A stretch of 64,000 nt of DNA from CAG-791 sp045113775 (GCA_045113775.1 JBGUJH010000157.1:1-64000), one strand, 5' to 3'; shown: positions 17,820 to 26,145, numbered from the stretch's first letter. The notes: generated by a model not told the origin, from the letters alone. Made by a program: numbers and translations.

Positions 17820-19055
17820 TTATTCCTTGTCCTGCCAGATATACAGGGAGCCGTCAGCCAGCATCTGGTCGATCTTCTCGTCTGTGTAGCCGATCTCGCT
17901 CAGGATCTCGCGGCCCTGCTCGCCGATCATGGGAGCGGTCCTGCCGTCGATATCGCCCTCGGACTCAAGACGGACAGGTGTGTGGGTTGCCTTGCGGACT
18001 ACGCCGTTGGGGCAGGTTACATCGTAGAAAGCGCCGACAGCGTGTGCCTGCGGATCGTTCATAATGTCTTCCCAGCTGTAAGCGATGCTGTGAGGGATGT
18101 CGCCCTTTCTGAGGATCTCGTCCATCTCCTTGACGTCGTGCTCAAGGAAGGTCTTCTGGATCTCGTCCATGAACTCCTTGATCAGACCGTTCGCGATCAT
18201 CTCGGACTGAGGATAGTACTTGCCGCAGTCGATCAGGTCCTGTCTGCCGATAGCCTTGAGGAACTGCTCAAATCTCACGTTGTAATCAGGGCATGCGCAC
18301 TGGATGATACGATCGTCAGCTGTGCGGTATGCGCCGTTGAAAGGATTCATGTTGTCATAGATGGAGATGGGGTACTTGCGGGCCTGGCCGTCGTACTGCA
18401 CGCCGAGCAGCATCATGGACATGTTGAAAATAGCGGTCTCGTAAAGGCTCGTTGTAACAAAATCTCCCTTGCCGGTGGTCTCTCTGTTGTAAAGAGCGGT
18501 GATGATACCCATAGCGAGCATAAGGCCGACGTTGTTGTCGCCGAGGCCGGGGATCATAGTGATCGGGTCATTTCCTCTGCGGCGAAGGTTCTGTGTGTAG
18601 CCGCCTCTTCCAAAGAAAGCGGTGAAATCATATCCGGGCAGATCCTTGTCGGGGCCGGTCTTGCCGTAGCCGAGGATCATAGCGTAGATGAGCTTGGGAT
18701 ATCTCTCTTTGAGGGTCTCATAGTCGAGGCCAGCTCTCTGCAGAGCACCAAGTCTCCAGTTTGTAAGAAGAACGTCAGCACCGTCGAGGAGTTTGAAGAG
18801 TGCCTCTTTGCCTTCCTCGGTCTTGGTGTTGATAGAGATGCAGCGCTTATTTCCGTTGAGATACTCCCATGCAACATTCTCTTTGATGTTCTGGGGGCGT
18901 CCCTCCTGCTCCTGTGTGTAACGGATCGGGTCGCCCTTAGGGGACTCAACCAGGATAACGTCTGCGCCGTGGTCAGCGAGATAACGTCCCGTTGCTGCCG
19001 CTGCAATAAAGTTTGCCAGCTGAATTACTTTGATTCCTTCCAGTGCCTTCCTCAT
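17820..19055 (-). CDS. family III CoA-transferase (FldA/HadA-like)
   Basis: 411 residues of the CaiB/BaiF family. It would move CoA from the acyl-CoA product to the incoming 2-hydroxy acid. The N-terminal half starts EGIKVIQLANFIAAAATGRYLADHGADVI and the predicted catalytic aspartate is Asp173 in GLGDNNVG, equivalent to Asp169 of formyl-CoA transferase. First gene of the leftward operon, divergent from the LysR gene. AAGGAGG precedes the ATG. The acid specificity (phenyllactate-like, isocaproyl-like or other) cannot be decided by eye. Confidence 0.92.
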   Translation of the reverse strand: MRKALEGIKVIQLANFIAAAATGRYLADHGADVILVESPKGDPIRYTQEQEGRPQNIKENVAWEYLNGNKRCISINTKTEEGKEALFKLLDGADVLLTNWRLGALQRAGLDYETLKERYPKLIYAMILGYGKTGPDKDLPGYDFTAFFGRGGYTQNLRRRGNDPITMIPGLGDNNVGLMLAMGIITALYNRETTGKGDFVTTSLYETAIFNMSMMLLGVQYDGQARKYPISIYDNMNPFNGAYRTADDRIIQCACPDYNVRFEQFLKAIGRQDLIDCGKYYPQSEMIANGLIKEFMDEIQKTFLEHDVKEMDEILRKGDIPHSIAYSWEDIMNDPQAHAVGAFYDVTCPNGVVRKATHTPVRLESEGDIDGRTAPMIGEQGREILSEIGYTDEKIDQMLADGSLYIWQDKE

Positions 19056-19479
19056 CTGTTTCCTCCTTCCTGATGCCTCTCCGCGTCGGCGGTTCCTGAT
19101 GCTGCCCTGTCCTCGCAGGCCTTGAGAATAGATCAGCCCCGTTCCCCCGCCACGGAATGTTTGCCGCTCCGCGCTTATGCGGAGTGTTTGACACCCCGCG
19201 CTTTGCGCTGCGGAGTGTGTTTTTTATTTAACAATATTGTAGAATGTCCCGTTTCTTCATTCCAATAACGCTATCGAATCACTTCACAAGCAAAAACTTA
19301 TGATTGTTGATTTTTTGTCATCAAAACCTATCGTTTTTTTCAATAAATCCCATCGATTCATCAAATTAATAAGTTTTCCCTTATGGAATGATGTTAAAAT
19401 AGTGACATCCACCAAAACTTTGAAGACTCAAAATACGGCAGGTTCCCCCTGCCCTGTTACTTGTGGAAAGGGGCCGGAA
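19056..19479. promoter_or_regulatory. divergent regulatory region between the dehydratase operon and its LysR gene
   Basis: No gene. On the minus strand TTGGAA (19260-19265) and TACAAT (19236-19241), 18 bp apart, form a plausible operon promoter. The roughly 175-nt leader contains GC-rich hairpins, for example CTCCGC/GCGGAG at 19167-19184. The LysR-proximal half is AT-rich and would hold the LysR boxes, although I cannot assign a T-N11-A site with confidence. Confidence 0.5.
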
Positions 19480-20388
19480 TTGACTACTAATCAGTTGAAA
19501 TACTTTATCACTGCAGCAGAAACACTCAGTTTTACAGAGGCCGGTAAACTGCATTACATTTCGCAGACCGCCATCACCCAGCACATACAGGCTTTGGAGG
19601 AACAGCTGGGCGTCAAGCTCTTTACCCGCAACAAAAAGCGGGTGTACCTGACACCCGCCGGAGAGATTTTCTATATGGAAGCCAAAGCCATCCTGGAAAG
19701 AAGCAAGATCGCCGTGAGTAAAGCCCGAAACGCCGCGGACGGAGTTTCAGGTTCTTTGAACATCGGATATGTTAAGGGGCAGGCTTTCTCACTGATCAGC
19801 CCCCTGATCAAAAAATTCTACCTCCATAACCCTTCGGTCAAATTTCAGTTATTCCGTCAGGCGCACCTCGATCTCCTTATGAACCTGGAGCAGAGCAAGA
19901 TGGATTTTATCTTCAACATTGTTTACGGGAATACGGATCTGACTGATTTTTCCTACCGCCGCATAGCCAGCGACAGACTTTACGCCGTGCTGCCGTCCGG
20001 GCACCCTTACGCCCAGCTTTCTTCGATCCGCCGTTATGATCTGCGCGACGAGCCTTTCCTGCTGACAAAATACCACGACGATCCATCCGCCAAAAAATAC
20101 GGCCATGTCATTCCCGACAAATACGCTGAATCCGGCTTCATCCCCAAGATCAACGGCAAGTCCTCCGATGCGGAGACTCTCATGATCCTTGTTTCTGCGG
20201 GGATCGGTATCACTATTTTGCCCGAATCCATCGTGAATGCTTTTGGCCATTCTTCGGACCTGTCCTTCGTCCCGCTTGAAGGGGAGCATGAACATGTCGA
20301 TATCATGGCGATCTGGAAGGAGGACACAGCCAATCCCGTTACACAGGTCTTCAAGGATTTCGTCCTGCGGGAATACGGACTGGGGTGA
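19480..20388 (+). CDS. LysR-family transcriptional regulator of the dehydratase operon
   Basis: 302 residues. The N-terminal winged helix reads TTNQLKYFITAAETLSFTEAGKLHYISQTAITQHIQALEEQLGVKLF, followed by the effector-binding domain. The start is the TTG at 19480: GGAAAGGGG lies 7-8 nt upstream and this puts the helix-turn-helix at the usual distance from the N-terminus. The 60-residue upstream open frame reads non-coding-looking AT-rich DNA. Being divergent from the CoA-transferase, it probably senses the acid or CoA intermediate and controls that operon and itself. A repeat array follows 5 bp after the stop. Confidence 0.88.
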   Translation: MTTNQLKYFITAAETLSFTEAGKLHYISQTAITQHIQALEEQLGVKLFTRNKKRVYLTPAGEIFYMEAKAILERSKIAVSKARNAADGVSGSLNIGYVKGQAFSLISPLIKKFYLHNPSVKFQLFRQAHLDLLMNLEQSKMDFIFNIVYGNTDLTDFSYRRIASDRLYAVLPSGHPYAQLSSIRRYDLRDEPFLLTKYHDDPSAKKYGHVIPDKYAESGFIPKINGKSSDAETLMILVSAGIGITILPESIVNAFGHSSDLSFVPLEGEHEHVDIMAIWKEDTANPVTQVFKDFVLREYGLG

Positions 20389-20392
20389 GAGG

Positions 20393-20546
20393 GCGACCTC
20401 TGGGGTAGTTTGTCGAGGTGGCGACCTCTGGGGTATCTCGACCTCTGGGGTATCTCGACCTCTGGGGTATCCCGACCTCTGGGGTATACCGACCTCTGGG
20501 GTATCCCGACCTCTGGGGTATCCCGACCTCTGGGGTAGTTTGTACC
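20393..20546 (-). repeat. longest tandem repeat array (8 copies, 17-bp period)
   Basis: Eight copies of CGACCTCTGGGGTA. The central six follow one another with only TCT, TCC or TAC between, giving a 17-bp period. The first and last copies carry the AGTTTGT extension. Because 17 is not a multiple of 3, all frames cycle through the same peptides and remain open, which produces spurious reading frames. It lies between the LysR stop and the ribosome-binding site of the next gene. Confidence 0.97.
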
Positions 20547-20563
20547 AAGATAAAGGAGGCACA

Positions 20564-21355
20564 ATGACCGGAACCGTCCCTGCATTATCTATTGTTTTCA
20601 TGATCATCACCTGCGCGATCAGCTTTGGTGTGCCCATCGCGCTTTTCATCTACCTCCGCCTTGTCAAAAAAGCGGACATTTATCCGTTTTTTGCCGGATG
20701 TACCGTAATGCTGCTCTTTGCCTTCATTTTGGAATCCGGAGCGCACAGCCTTGTGCTCTCCTCGCCGGCAGGTTCGGCTATCAAGAGCAATATCTGGCTG
20801 TACGCGATTTACGGAGGCTTCATGGCGGGACTCTTCGAAGAGACCGGGCGCTATCTGGCATTCAGCTTCGCCCTCAAAAAATACCGTGCCAAAAACGTGA
20901 ATGCCCTTATGTACGGCGCCGGCCACGGCGGTTTTGAAGCTATGGCCATTGTCGGCCTTACCATGATCAACAATATCGTCTGGTCCATAATGATTAACAG
21001 CGGCCGCATCGCGGAGCTGACCGGATCTCTGACCGGCGACCAGCTGGCGCAGGCGCAGCAGTCGATCGGGCTTCTTATTTCGACGCCTTCCTACCAATTC
21101 CTACTGGGCGGCGTAGAGCGGCTCTTCGCCATCCTCCTGCATATCTCACTCTCTGTACTCGTGTGGTTTTCCGTCAAGTGGGAAGGCAAGCTGTATCTTT
21201 ATCCTCTGGCCATCCTGTTCCACTTCGCTGTTGACGCGGCCGCTGCTCTTCTGTCGGGCCTGGGCGTTAACGTTGTCGTCATCGAGGCAGTCGTCGCTGT
21301 TCTCACCACCGCAGTTGCGTTCTTTGCCCGGCGCTTGTGGCGGGAGACGATGTAG
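20564..21355 (+). CDS. YhfC-family intramembrane glutamic protease-like protein
   Basis: 263 residues with about seven hydrophobic helices. Family signature residues are the paired glutamates in FEETGRYLAF, the HGGFEA segment and a later HFAVDA, which together form the putative intramembrane active site of CPBP/YhfC-type proteins. AAAGGAGG lies 6 nt before the ATG and directly after the repeat array. Probably cleaves a membrane peptide or acts in bacteriocin-related processes; the substrate is unknown. Confidence 0.82.
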   Translation: MTGTVPALSIVFMIITCAISFGVPIALFIYLRLVKKADIYPFFAGCTVMLLFAFILESGAHSLVLSSPAGSAIKSNIWLYAIYGGFMAGLFEETGRYLAFSFALKKYRAKNVNALMYGAGHGGFEAMAIVGLTMINNIVWSIMINSGRIAELTGSLTGDQLAQAQQSIGLLISTPSYQFLLGGVERLFAILLHISLSVLVWFSVKWEGKLYLYPLAILFHFAVDAAAALLSGLGVNVVVIEAVVAVLTTAVAFFARRLWRETM

Positions 21356-21363
21356 AACGACAA

Positions 21364-21428
21364 TCGACCTCTGGGGGACAATCGACCTCTGGGGTATCTT
21401 GTCGCCCTAAAACCACCCCAGAGGTCGC
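21364..21428. repeat. repeat cluster with inverted copies
   Basis: Two minus copies followed by one plus copy, so the RNA can form a hairpin with CGACCTCTGGGG pairing to CCCCAGAGGTCG. This BIME-like arrangement starts 8 bp after the protease stop codon. Confidence 0.92.
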
Positions 21429-21454
21429 CTGACGCCTGAAACGAGGCAGCACAA

Positions 21455-21492
21455 AAAAGAGGACAGCACCGCAAACGGTGCTGTCCTCTTTT
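21455..21492. terminator. strong bidirectional terminator
   Basis: 17-bp perfect arms AAAAGAGGACAGCACCG with a CAAA loop. A-tract and T-tract are symmetrical, so it serves both the protease gene and transcripts from the right. Confidence 0.9.
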
Positions 21493-21622
21493 CCAGACTG
21501 TCCTTAATATTATGCTATTTATCCTGATCCAACCAAATTCAGAGCAAGTCAAGTCTGCCGACTCCCGGCACTATTTTCAATTTCAGGGTATTTCCTGCAC
21601 TCAGCCAGAAAATTCTCTGTTC

Positions 21623-22078
21623 TCAGGATTTTGACACAAATCCCATTGGAAGGGGTGGCAGGGTGCTCTGCTTTTTCGTGAAACTGAATAAGGAATCATA
21701 CCCAAAAAAGCCATCCATTTCCATAATCTTGTCTGACCGTATTTTCCATTCTTTGTATTCTTTCGCTCTTGCTTCCGCTAGTTCCCAGAACCCTTCGTCA
21801 CCTTCTCCTATAATTGAGATCTCATCCGGAACCTTATATCCCCAACGCTTAAAAAAGTGTTGTTTCAGATGATCGTACCAAACCTCGGCTTCTGCAAATT
21901 TCCCGGCAACACATACCAGTTTGTTTTCCGAGTCAAAAAACCATGGATTAGCAAACTTCTCCGTGCAAAACTCCACCGGACAGCTGATTATGCTGAACTC
22001 AATGAATTCCCGAATAAGGGCATCATTAGCCCCCGGAACAATCTCAATTCTGTCTTCTGCCATCATCCAACAACCCAA
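21623..22078 (-). CDS. hypothetical protein divergent from an XRE regulator
   Basis: About 151 residues, acidic, aromatic-rich, without signal or membrane helix (NPWFFDSENKLVCVAGKFAEAEVWYDHLKQHFF). No family recognised. The start is uncertain: AGGAGG is 8 nt from the TTG at 22078, while the first ATG (22066) is 20 nt away. Its promoter overlaps operator-like sites shared with the divergent XRE gene, suggesting the pair is co-regulated, perhaps like a toxin-antitoxin or a stress response unit. That role is inference. Confidence 0.65.
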   Translation of the reverse strand: MGCWMMAEDRIEIVPGANDALIREFIEFSIISCPVEFCTEKFANPWFFDSENKLVCVAGKFAEAEVWYDHLKQHFFKRWGYKVPDEISIIGEGDEGFWELAEARAKEYKEWKIRSDKIMEMDGFFGYDSLFSFTKKQSTLPPLPMGFVSKS

Positions 22079-22100
22079 ATACAATACCTCCTTTTTTCAC

Positions 22101-22184
22101 TTGATAAAAATAATACCGCCTACTATAATGTATCCATCGGATACTTTTCACTTCTTATTATAGTCTCCATTGGATACTTGTCAA
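22101..22184. promoter_or_regulatory. overlapping divergent promoters with two operators
   Basis: Rightward promoter: TTGATA (22101-22106), 17 bp, TATAAT (22124-22129). Leftward promoter: TTGACA (minus strand, 22184-22179), 16 bp, TATAAT (22162-22157). Operator-like inverted repeats GTATCC-ATC-GGATAC at 22130-22144 and GTCTCC-ATT-GGATAC at 22163-22177 have centres 33 bp apart, about three helical turns. One touches the rightward start site, the other fills the leftward spacer. Confidence 0.8.
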
Positions 22185-22202
22185 CCCATTAAGGAGGTTT
22201 CT

Positions 22203-22565
22203 ATGGACATGACTCTATTACCTGACCGCTTAATTAAAATTCGTGAAGAACGCGGGCTCAACAAAGCCGAGGCTTCGCGGCTGCTCGGCCTTTCAAAAAT
22301 GGGATACCTTCGTTATGAAACTGCAGTCCGAACGCCATCTTATCAGACCCTCGTTTTCATCGCCCAGAAGCTCAGGACTTCTCCGGAATACCTTGCCGGT
22401 CTCACTGACGACCCTTCTCCCCGGGAATTGCTGATCTCCAGAGACTCCGATCCGGAATTATTTGACATTCTGTTAGACATTGCAGATAAGAACAGCAGTG
22501 CAAGAGACAGGCTTTTGGCTTATTATCGCGAGATCAAAAAATTGCCCCATCCACCTCTGGAGTGA
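22203..22565 (+). CDS. XRE-family helix-turn-helix regulator
   Basis: 120 residues. The N-terminal HTH runs from about residue 5 to 62 (LIKIREERGLNKAEASRLLGLSKMGYLRYE) and the rest is a helical tail with SPEYLAGLTDD, as in Cro/CI-type proteins. AAGGAGG lies about 7 nt before the ATG. The two GTMTCC/GGATAC operators in its own promoter suggest autorepression and control of the divergent hypothetical gene. It ends in a strong terminator. Confidence 0.85.
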   Translation: MDMTLLPDRLIKIREERGLNKAEASRLLGLSKMGYLRYETAVRTPSYQTLVFIAQKLRTSPEYLAGLTDDPSPRELLISRDSDPELFDILLDIADKNSSARDRLLAYYREIKKLPHPPLE

Positions 22566-22585
22566 TTTTTCAGGATAGTTTCTCC

Positions 22586-22629
22586 AAAAAAGAAGTGCGC
22601 CGCCCTTACGGGTGACGCACTTCTTTTTT
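22586..22629. terminator. intrinsic terminator after the XRE gene
   Basis: 14-bp arms AAAAAAGAAGTGCG/CGCACTTCTTTTTT with an inner CCC/GGG stem. Confidence 0.88.
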
Positions 22630-22634
22630 GCCGT

Positions 22635-22796
22635 GAATAAACTACCCCAGAGGTCGATTCGGGCAGGAATAAACTACCCCAGAGGTCGATTCGCCCCGCC
22701 TGGGAACAAACCGACCTCTGGGGTATCTTGTCTTGTCGCTGGTGGATAACCGACCTCTGGGGTAGTTTGTCTGTCCCCCCGACCTCTGGGGTATCT
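22635..22796. repeat. repeat cluster, 2 plus then 3 minus copies
   Basis: Two extended plus copies (22635-22690) face three minus copies (22711-22796) between converging genes. The last copy runs into the stop codon of the nuclease-helicase gene. Confidence 0.95.
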
Positions 22797-24664
22797 CACC
22801 CCTGCGAGATCAGCGCCCTGATATACTCCGCCAGATTCTTATCCTCACAGTAAATGAAGCAGCCTTTCTGCCCTCTGGTCAGCAGGGTCTTGTAAGTGTT
22901 TTTGATCAGAGTTTCCGCGACAGCGTCCGAAGCTGATCTGATACCGGAAGATTTGTCGTCCTTTGAGATCTTAGTCTGATCCGTCACTATTTTGCCCGAT
23001 TCCGGGTCATAACGGAGGTCCATGCCGATGAACACGCCCACATAATCGAACTCAAGCCCCTGGGCGGTGTGAATACAGCCAACCTGCTCAAAGGACTTTG
23101 GATTGATGGCCCAGATCTTGTCCTTTTCAAGGTTCCACTGCGCCCGGAAATCTCTCTCCAAGTAGATGTCGAAATCGCCGCGCTTGTGCTTGACATTCCA
23201 GTCATAGCAGTAGCCGGCAACCATTCGGGCCTTGTTGTTTTTGACGTTGATCCCGCGCAGGTCGCGGCGAAGGTCGTTGGGATCATCATATACTCTGAGG
23301 TCAAAATTCAGCTCGCTCAGATCTATATCAACAGGCTCACCGATCTGAAGCATCTTGTCGAGGAATTGAATGTACTGGTCGCTGCCGTTGCACCGGAACT
23401 GAGAGTGGAGCACAGTCTCTTCGTTCATGGTCACTTCACTGTTCAGCTCTGCTGCCCACTTCCTGATCTCCCTGACTGATCCAATGTCTTTGGTCGTGAT
23501 CCTCTGGTCCTCATCGATCAAAAATATTGTGAACTTCGAGGCATTTATGCACTCTTTGATCTGATTCTGTCCGTTCCAGTCGCCATACATTTTGGAAACG
23601 AGGCGGTGCGCCTCATCCACGATCAGGCAGTCGTAGAAATTCGGCGCCATATTGCAAAGCCCGAACGGGGAACGGAACAGCTGCTTGATGTTTACCTGCG
23701 CTTTCAGGTCGGATTTTGACAGCAGTCTCTGATAGGCCTCTCTCGGCGCGCTGTTCTTTGTGCAGTAACTTGCGTTATACCCTTTCTGAATAAATTCATT
23801 GAGAAGGTTCACTGCCAAAACAGACTTGCCTGTACCCGGTCCGCCTTGAATGATGACGCTTCGCTTTTTCATGTCTTTGAGACACTGGTTCATAAGTTTC
23901 CTGCATATATCAAAAGCAACCGCCTGGTCATCCAGCAGAATAAACTCCTCATTGCCCTTCATCAATGAGACCAGACAGTCCTGAAGAGCCTTTGACGGAC
24001 GGATGCGGCCGTTGTCAATCTTATACAAAAGATCGCCGCCCGGCGATTTTTTGGCAATAAACTTCTTAATGAAGCTTCGAAACTTAAGCACCTGGCTCCT
24101 GTCAAACAGGGGCGCCTCGTCATACCACAGTTTATAGATTTCATCGTCCAGCGGCTCTCTGTTGGACGGCGCGCAATTGTGAAGGTAGGCGCAGGGCTTG
24201 ATTCCGATATCCTCGTCCTGGACCTGTTCCGAGGAATTCCTGATAAATGTGGCGTAAGCATACGCCTGATAGGAAGGGTGGTTGACAATCCGGTATCCGC
24301 CTCCCGTAAAAGCCCTGACACTGTGCTGCATGATATCATCGACTTTTTCCGCCTTATCCCACTGCTTCAGCTCCACGACGACCACATTGCTGCGGTCGTT
24401 TTGATCAGCACCAGCGATCATGAAATCCACGCGTTTTGAAGTCCTCGGGATTTGGTACTCGATCGCAATATCCGCGTCGCCCGGAATCTCCGGATCGTCG
24501 ATCACCGAGCGCATAAACTGCAGGGAATTCTGCCAGGCGTGGAACTCCGCTGCCTGTCCGCCGGAGATGTGCTTTTCCCTGAGGTTTCTGAGAATAATGT
24601 CGGAAATCCGGTTCAGAATCACGTCATCGTTGAATTGTGTCTTTGTTGCGCTGTATACGATCAT
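22796..24664 (-). CDS. PD-(D/E)XK nuclease-helicase (DUF2075)
   Basis: 622 residues. The N-terminal third has a restriction-nuclease-like core: Asp80 in RVDFMIAG and Glu98-x-Lys100 in VVVVELKQW. The rest is a superfamily 1-type ATPase (DUF2075): Walker A GGPGTGKS at 274-281, Walker B DEAH at 350-353, then HSQFRCNGSDQY and the late QGLEFDYVGVFIG motif. Proteins of this type process nucleic acid and are found among accessory, sometimes antiviral, genes; the role here is unproven. GAGGAG precedes the ATG. Single gene, bracketed by repeat arrays; its stop codon overlaps a repeat copy. Confidence 0.85.
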   Translation of the reverse strand: MIVYSATKTQFNDDVILNRISDIILRNLREKHISGGQAAEFHAWQNSLQFMRSVIDDPEIPGDADIAIEYQIPRTSKRVDFMIAGADQNDRSNVVVVELKQWDKAEKVDDIMQHSVRAFTGGGYRIVNHPSYQAYAYATFIRNSSEQVQDEDIGIKPCAYLHNCAPSNREPLDDEIYKLWYDEAPLFDRSQVLKFRSFIKKFIAKKSPGGDLLYKIDNGRIRPSKALQDCLVSLMKGNEEFILLDDQAVAFDICRKLMNQCLKDMKKRSVIIQGGPGTGKSVLAVNLLNEFIQKGYNASYCTKNSAPREAYQRLLSKSDLKAQVNIKQLFRSPFGLCNMAPNFYDCLIVDEAHRLVSKMYGDWNGQNQIKECINASKFTIFLIDEDQRITTKDIGSVREIRKWAAELNSEVTMNEETVLHSQFRCNGSDQYIQFLDKMLQIGEPVDIDLSELNFDLRVYDDPNDLRRDLRGINVKNNKARMVAGYCYDWNVKHKRGDFDIYLERDFRAQWNLEKDKIWAINPKSFEQVGCIHTAQGLEFDYVGVFIGMDLRYDPESGKIVTDQTKISKDDKSSGIRSASDAVAETLIKNTYKTLLTRGQKGCFIYCEDKNLAEYIRALISQG

Positions 24665-24671
24665 TTGATGT

Positions 24672-24806
24672 CTCCTCTGGCGTGTGTTCGTTCGACCTCT
24701 GGGGTGCCGTTCGACCTCTGGGGTAGTTTGCTCGGTGGGGGCGAGCCCGACCTCTGGGGTAGTTAAGTTCCTCTGGCGTGTGTTCGTTCGACCTCTGGGG
24801 TAGTTT
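24672..24806 (-). repeat. repeat array (4 copies) with a duplicated block
   Basis: Four minus copies. A block of about 33 bp (starting CCTCTGGCGTGTG and ending in a repeat core) occurs at about 24674-24706 and again at about 24770-24802, another segmental duplication. The last copy contains the TAA stop codon of the next gene. Confidence 0.93.
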
Positions 24807-25641
24807 AGTTCAGATCCTCAATCCATGAAAAGAACTTATCCAGCCCCTTATTCTCGTCTCTGGTCTCCAAAAACATCCCCGCCGTGTACCAGGAATGCGT
24901 ATTCTTCTTATCTGTTACGCTGTATAGTTCGCAGACATTACCCAGTTCTCTCGCTCTTTTGGCAAAATTCTCTGCGCATGCAAAATCAATCAGCCCGTCA
25001 TGTCTGCTCTGAATCAGCAACATAGGAATATGGCTTTTCCCCATCAGCGCTGCCGGCTCGCCGTTACGCCTGTTATAGCCTTTCTTAAAAAGCTGATCCA
25101 ACAGCAGTCTGAGCATCATTGATTGATCGTCCCTGAAACTGTATGGTCCGCCGGAACCTATAAATCCGATAATATTTGACACGTCAACTTTGTACTTTTC
25201 CTGAACTTTTCGGCTGTAGCACATAATCGACATCAGATGCGCCCCGGCCGATGGTCCTGCCGCGACGACCTTTGATACATCGTGCCCGTTCTCTTTCAGA
25301 TAGCTGACTGCGGAATTATATGCCGCACAGACATCCTTGATCTGGCAAGGATATTTGTATTTCGGAGACAGTCTGTAGCCCAGAGAAACAAAGCAGTATC
25401 CTTGATCGCAGACGCACTGTCCTACAAAATCAAAGAACTTTGGGTTGCCTGCATTCCAGCCGCCGCCGTGAGCCCAGACTATTATTTTGTCACTCATGAC
25501 TTTTGTGGGCTCATAGTAAAGAAAATATTGCTCCTTATTCCTTCCGTAGGGAATCTTTACGGGCCGGTACTTTCTTTTTATTTGGAACATCTTCCTGTAC
25601 AGCCCGAAATAACTCAGGCTTTCCCGCATTAAATCATTCAT
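24805..25641 (-). CDS. alpha/beta hydrolase (esterase/lipase type)
   Basis: 278 residues. The oxyanion motif is HGGGWNAG; the nucleophile lies in AGPSAGAH; an Asp in SRHDGLIDF and a late His in NTHSWYTAG complete the likely triad. Similar to hormone-sensitive-lipase-type carboxylesterases; soluble, no signal peptide. The ATG at 25641 has GGGAGG about 11 nt upstream. The frame stays open upstream through a repeat array into the MBL-fold fragment, giving a 446-codon chimeric frame that I split here. Confidence 0.85.
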   Translation of the reverse strand: MNDLMRESLSYFGLYRKMFQIKRKYRPVKIPYGRNKEQYFLYYEPTKVMSDKIIVWAHGGGWNAGNPKFFDFVGQCVCDQGYCFVSLGYRLSPKYKYPCQIKDVCAAYNSAVSYLKENGHDVSKVVAAGPSAGAHLMSIMCYSRKVQEKYKVDVSNIIGFIGSGGPYSFRDDQSMMLRLLLDQLFKKGYNRRNGEPAALMGKSHIPMLLIQSRHDGLIDFACAENFAKRARELGNVCELYSVTDKKNTHSWYTAGMFLETRDENKGLDKFFSWIEDLN

Positions 25642-25666
25642 TCGGCCTGACCTCCCTTGCCTTGTT

Positions 25667-25756
25667 CGACCTCTGGGGTAACTTGCTCCTCTGGGGTGAC
25701 TTGCTCCGTCCTCTGGGGTAACTTGCTCCCTCCCCCGCTCGACCTCTGGGGTTATT
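25667..25756 (-). repeat. repeat array (4 copies, two lacking the CGA)
   Basis: Minus copies with AACTTGCT or GACTTGCT spacers, 24-30 bp apart. It lies exactly where the MBL-fold gene loses homology, and its sequence is translated in frame as TPEV/PRG-type peptides in the chimeric frame. Confidence 0.92.
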
Positions 25757-26145
25757 TTCTCTCCTCCTGTATATTCCCTGCGGATTGTCGGATCGCTGTT
25801 CAGGAACTCTCGCACTTTGGCCGGCTCTCTGCTCATTTCCCGGCTAATCTGAACAAGCTTCGCGTTCGTCTCCGGTCTGGCCATAGTCTTCCCATTTACT
25901 GCGTGCATCCCATATGTATGATCCCAATGCCAGTGCGTGATTACCGTAATTTCCGGAAGAGGAAGTTCCTCTTCCCGGATTTCATCGTAGAATTCTTCCA
26001 CATGCGCGGAGGAATGGCCGGCATCTACCGCCAGCGCCACCTTTGCGCCGCATATGTAACCGAGATTCGGGCGATCTTTTGCCGAGTTAAACGGAAAGAT
26101 CCACACATGTTCGCTGATTCTCTGCAGTCTCACTTTTTTGCTCAC
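25757..26145 (-). pseudogene. truncated metallo-beta-lactamase-fold hydrolase
   Basis: About 130 residues of an MBL-fold protein from a GTG start with GGAGGG upstream. The beta-sheet start VWIFPFN...NLGYICG, Asp41-x-Gly and the metal motif HWHWDH (71-76) are intact. After GGEKI the expected second half (later histidine and Asp ligands, switch region) is missing, and the frame enters the repeat array. A full-length relative should be over 200 residues, so this is likely a deletion remnant joined to the downstream hydrolase. It might still be translated as a short or fused protein. Confidence 0.75.

Noticed and set aside
20393..20546. CRISPR array
   Set aside because: Units are 17-18 bp with no unique spacers, both orientations occur genome-wide, and no cas gene is present.
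19849..20649. Long minus-strand open frame rich in PQRS/TPEV/PRGR
   Set aside because: It is antisense to the LysR gene and an artefact of the tandem repeat being free of stop codons.
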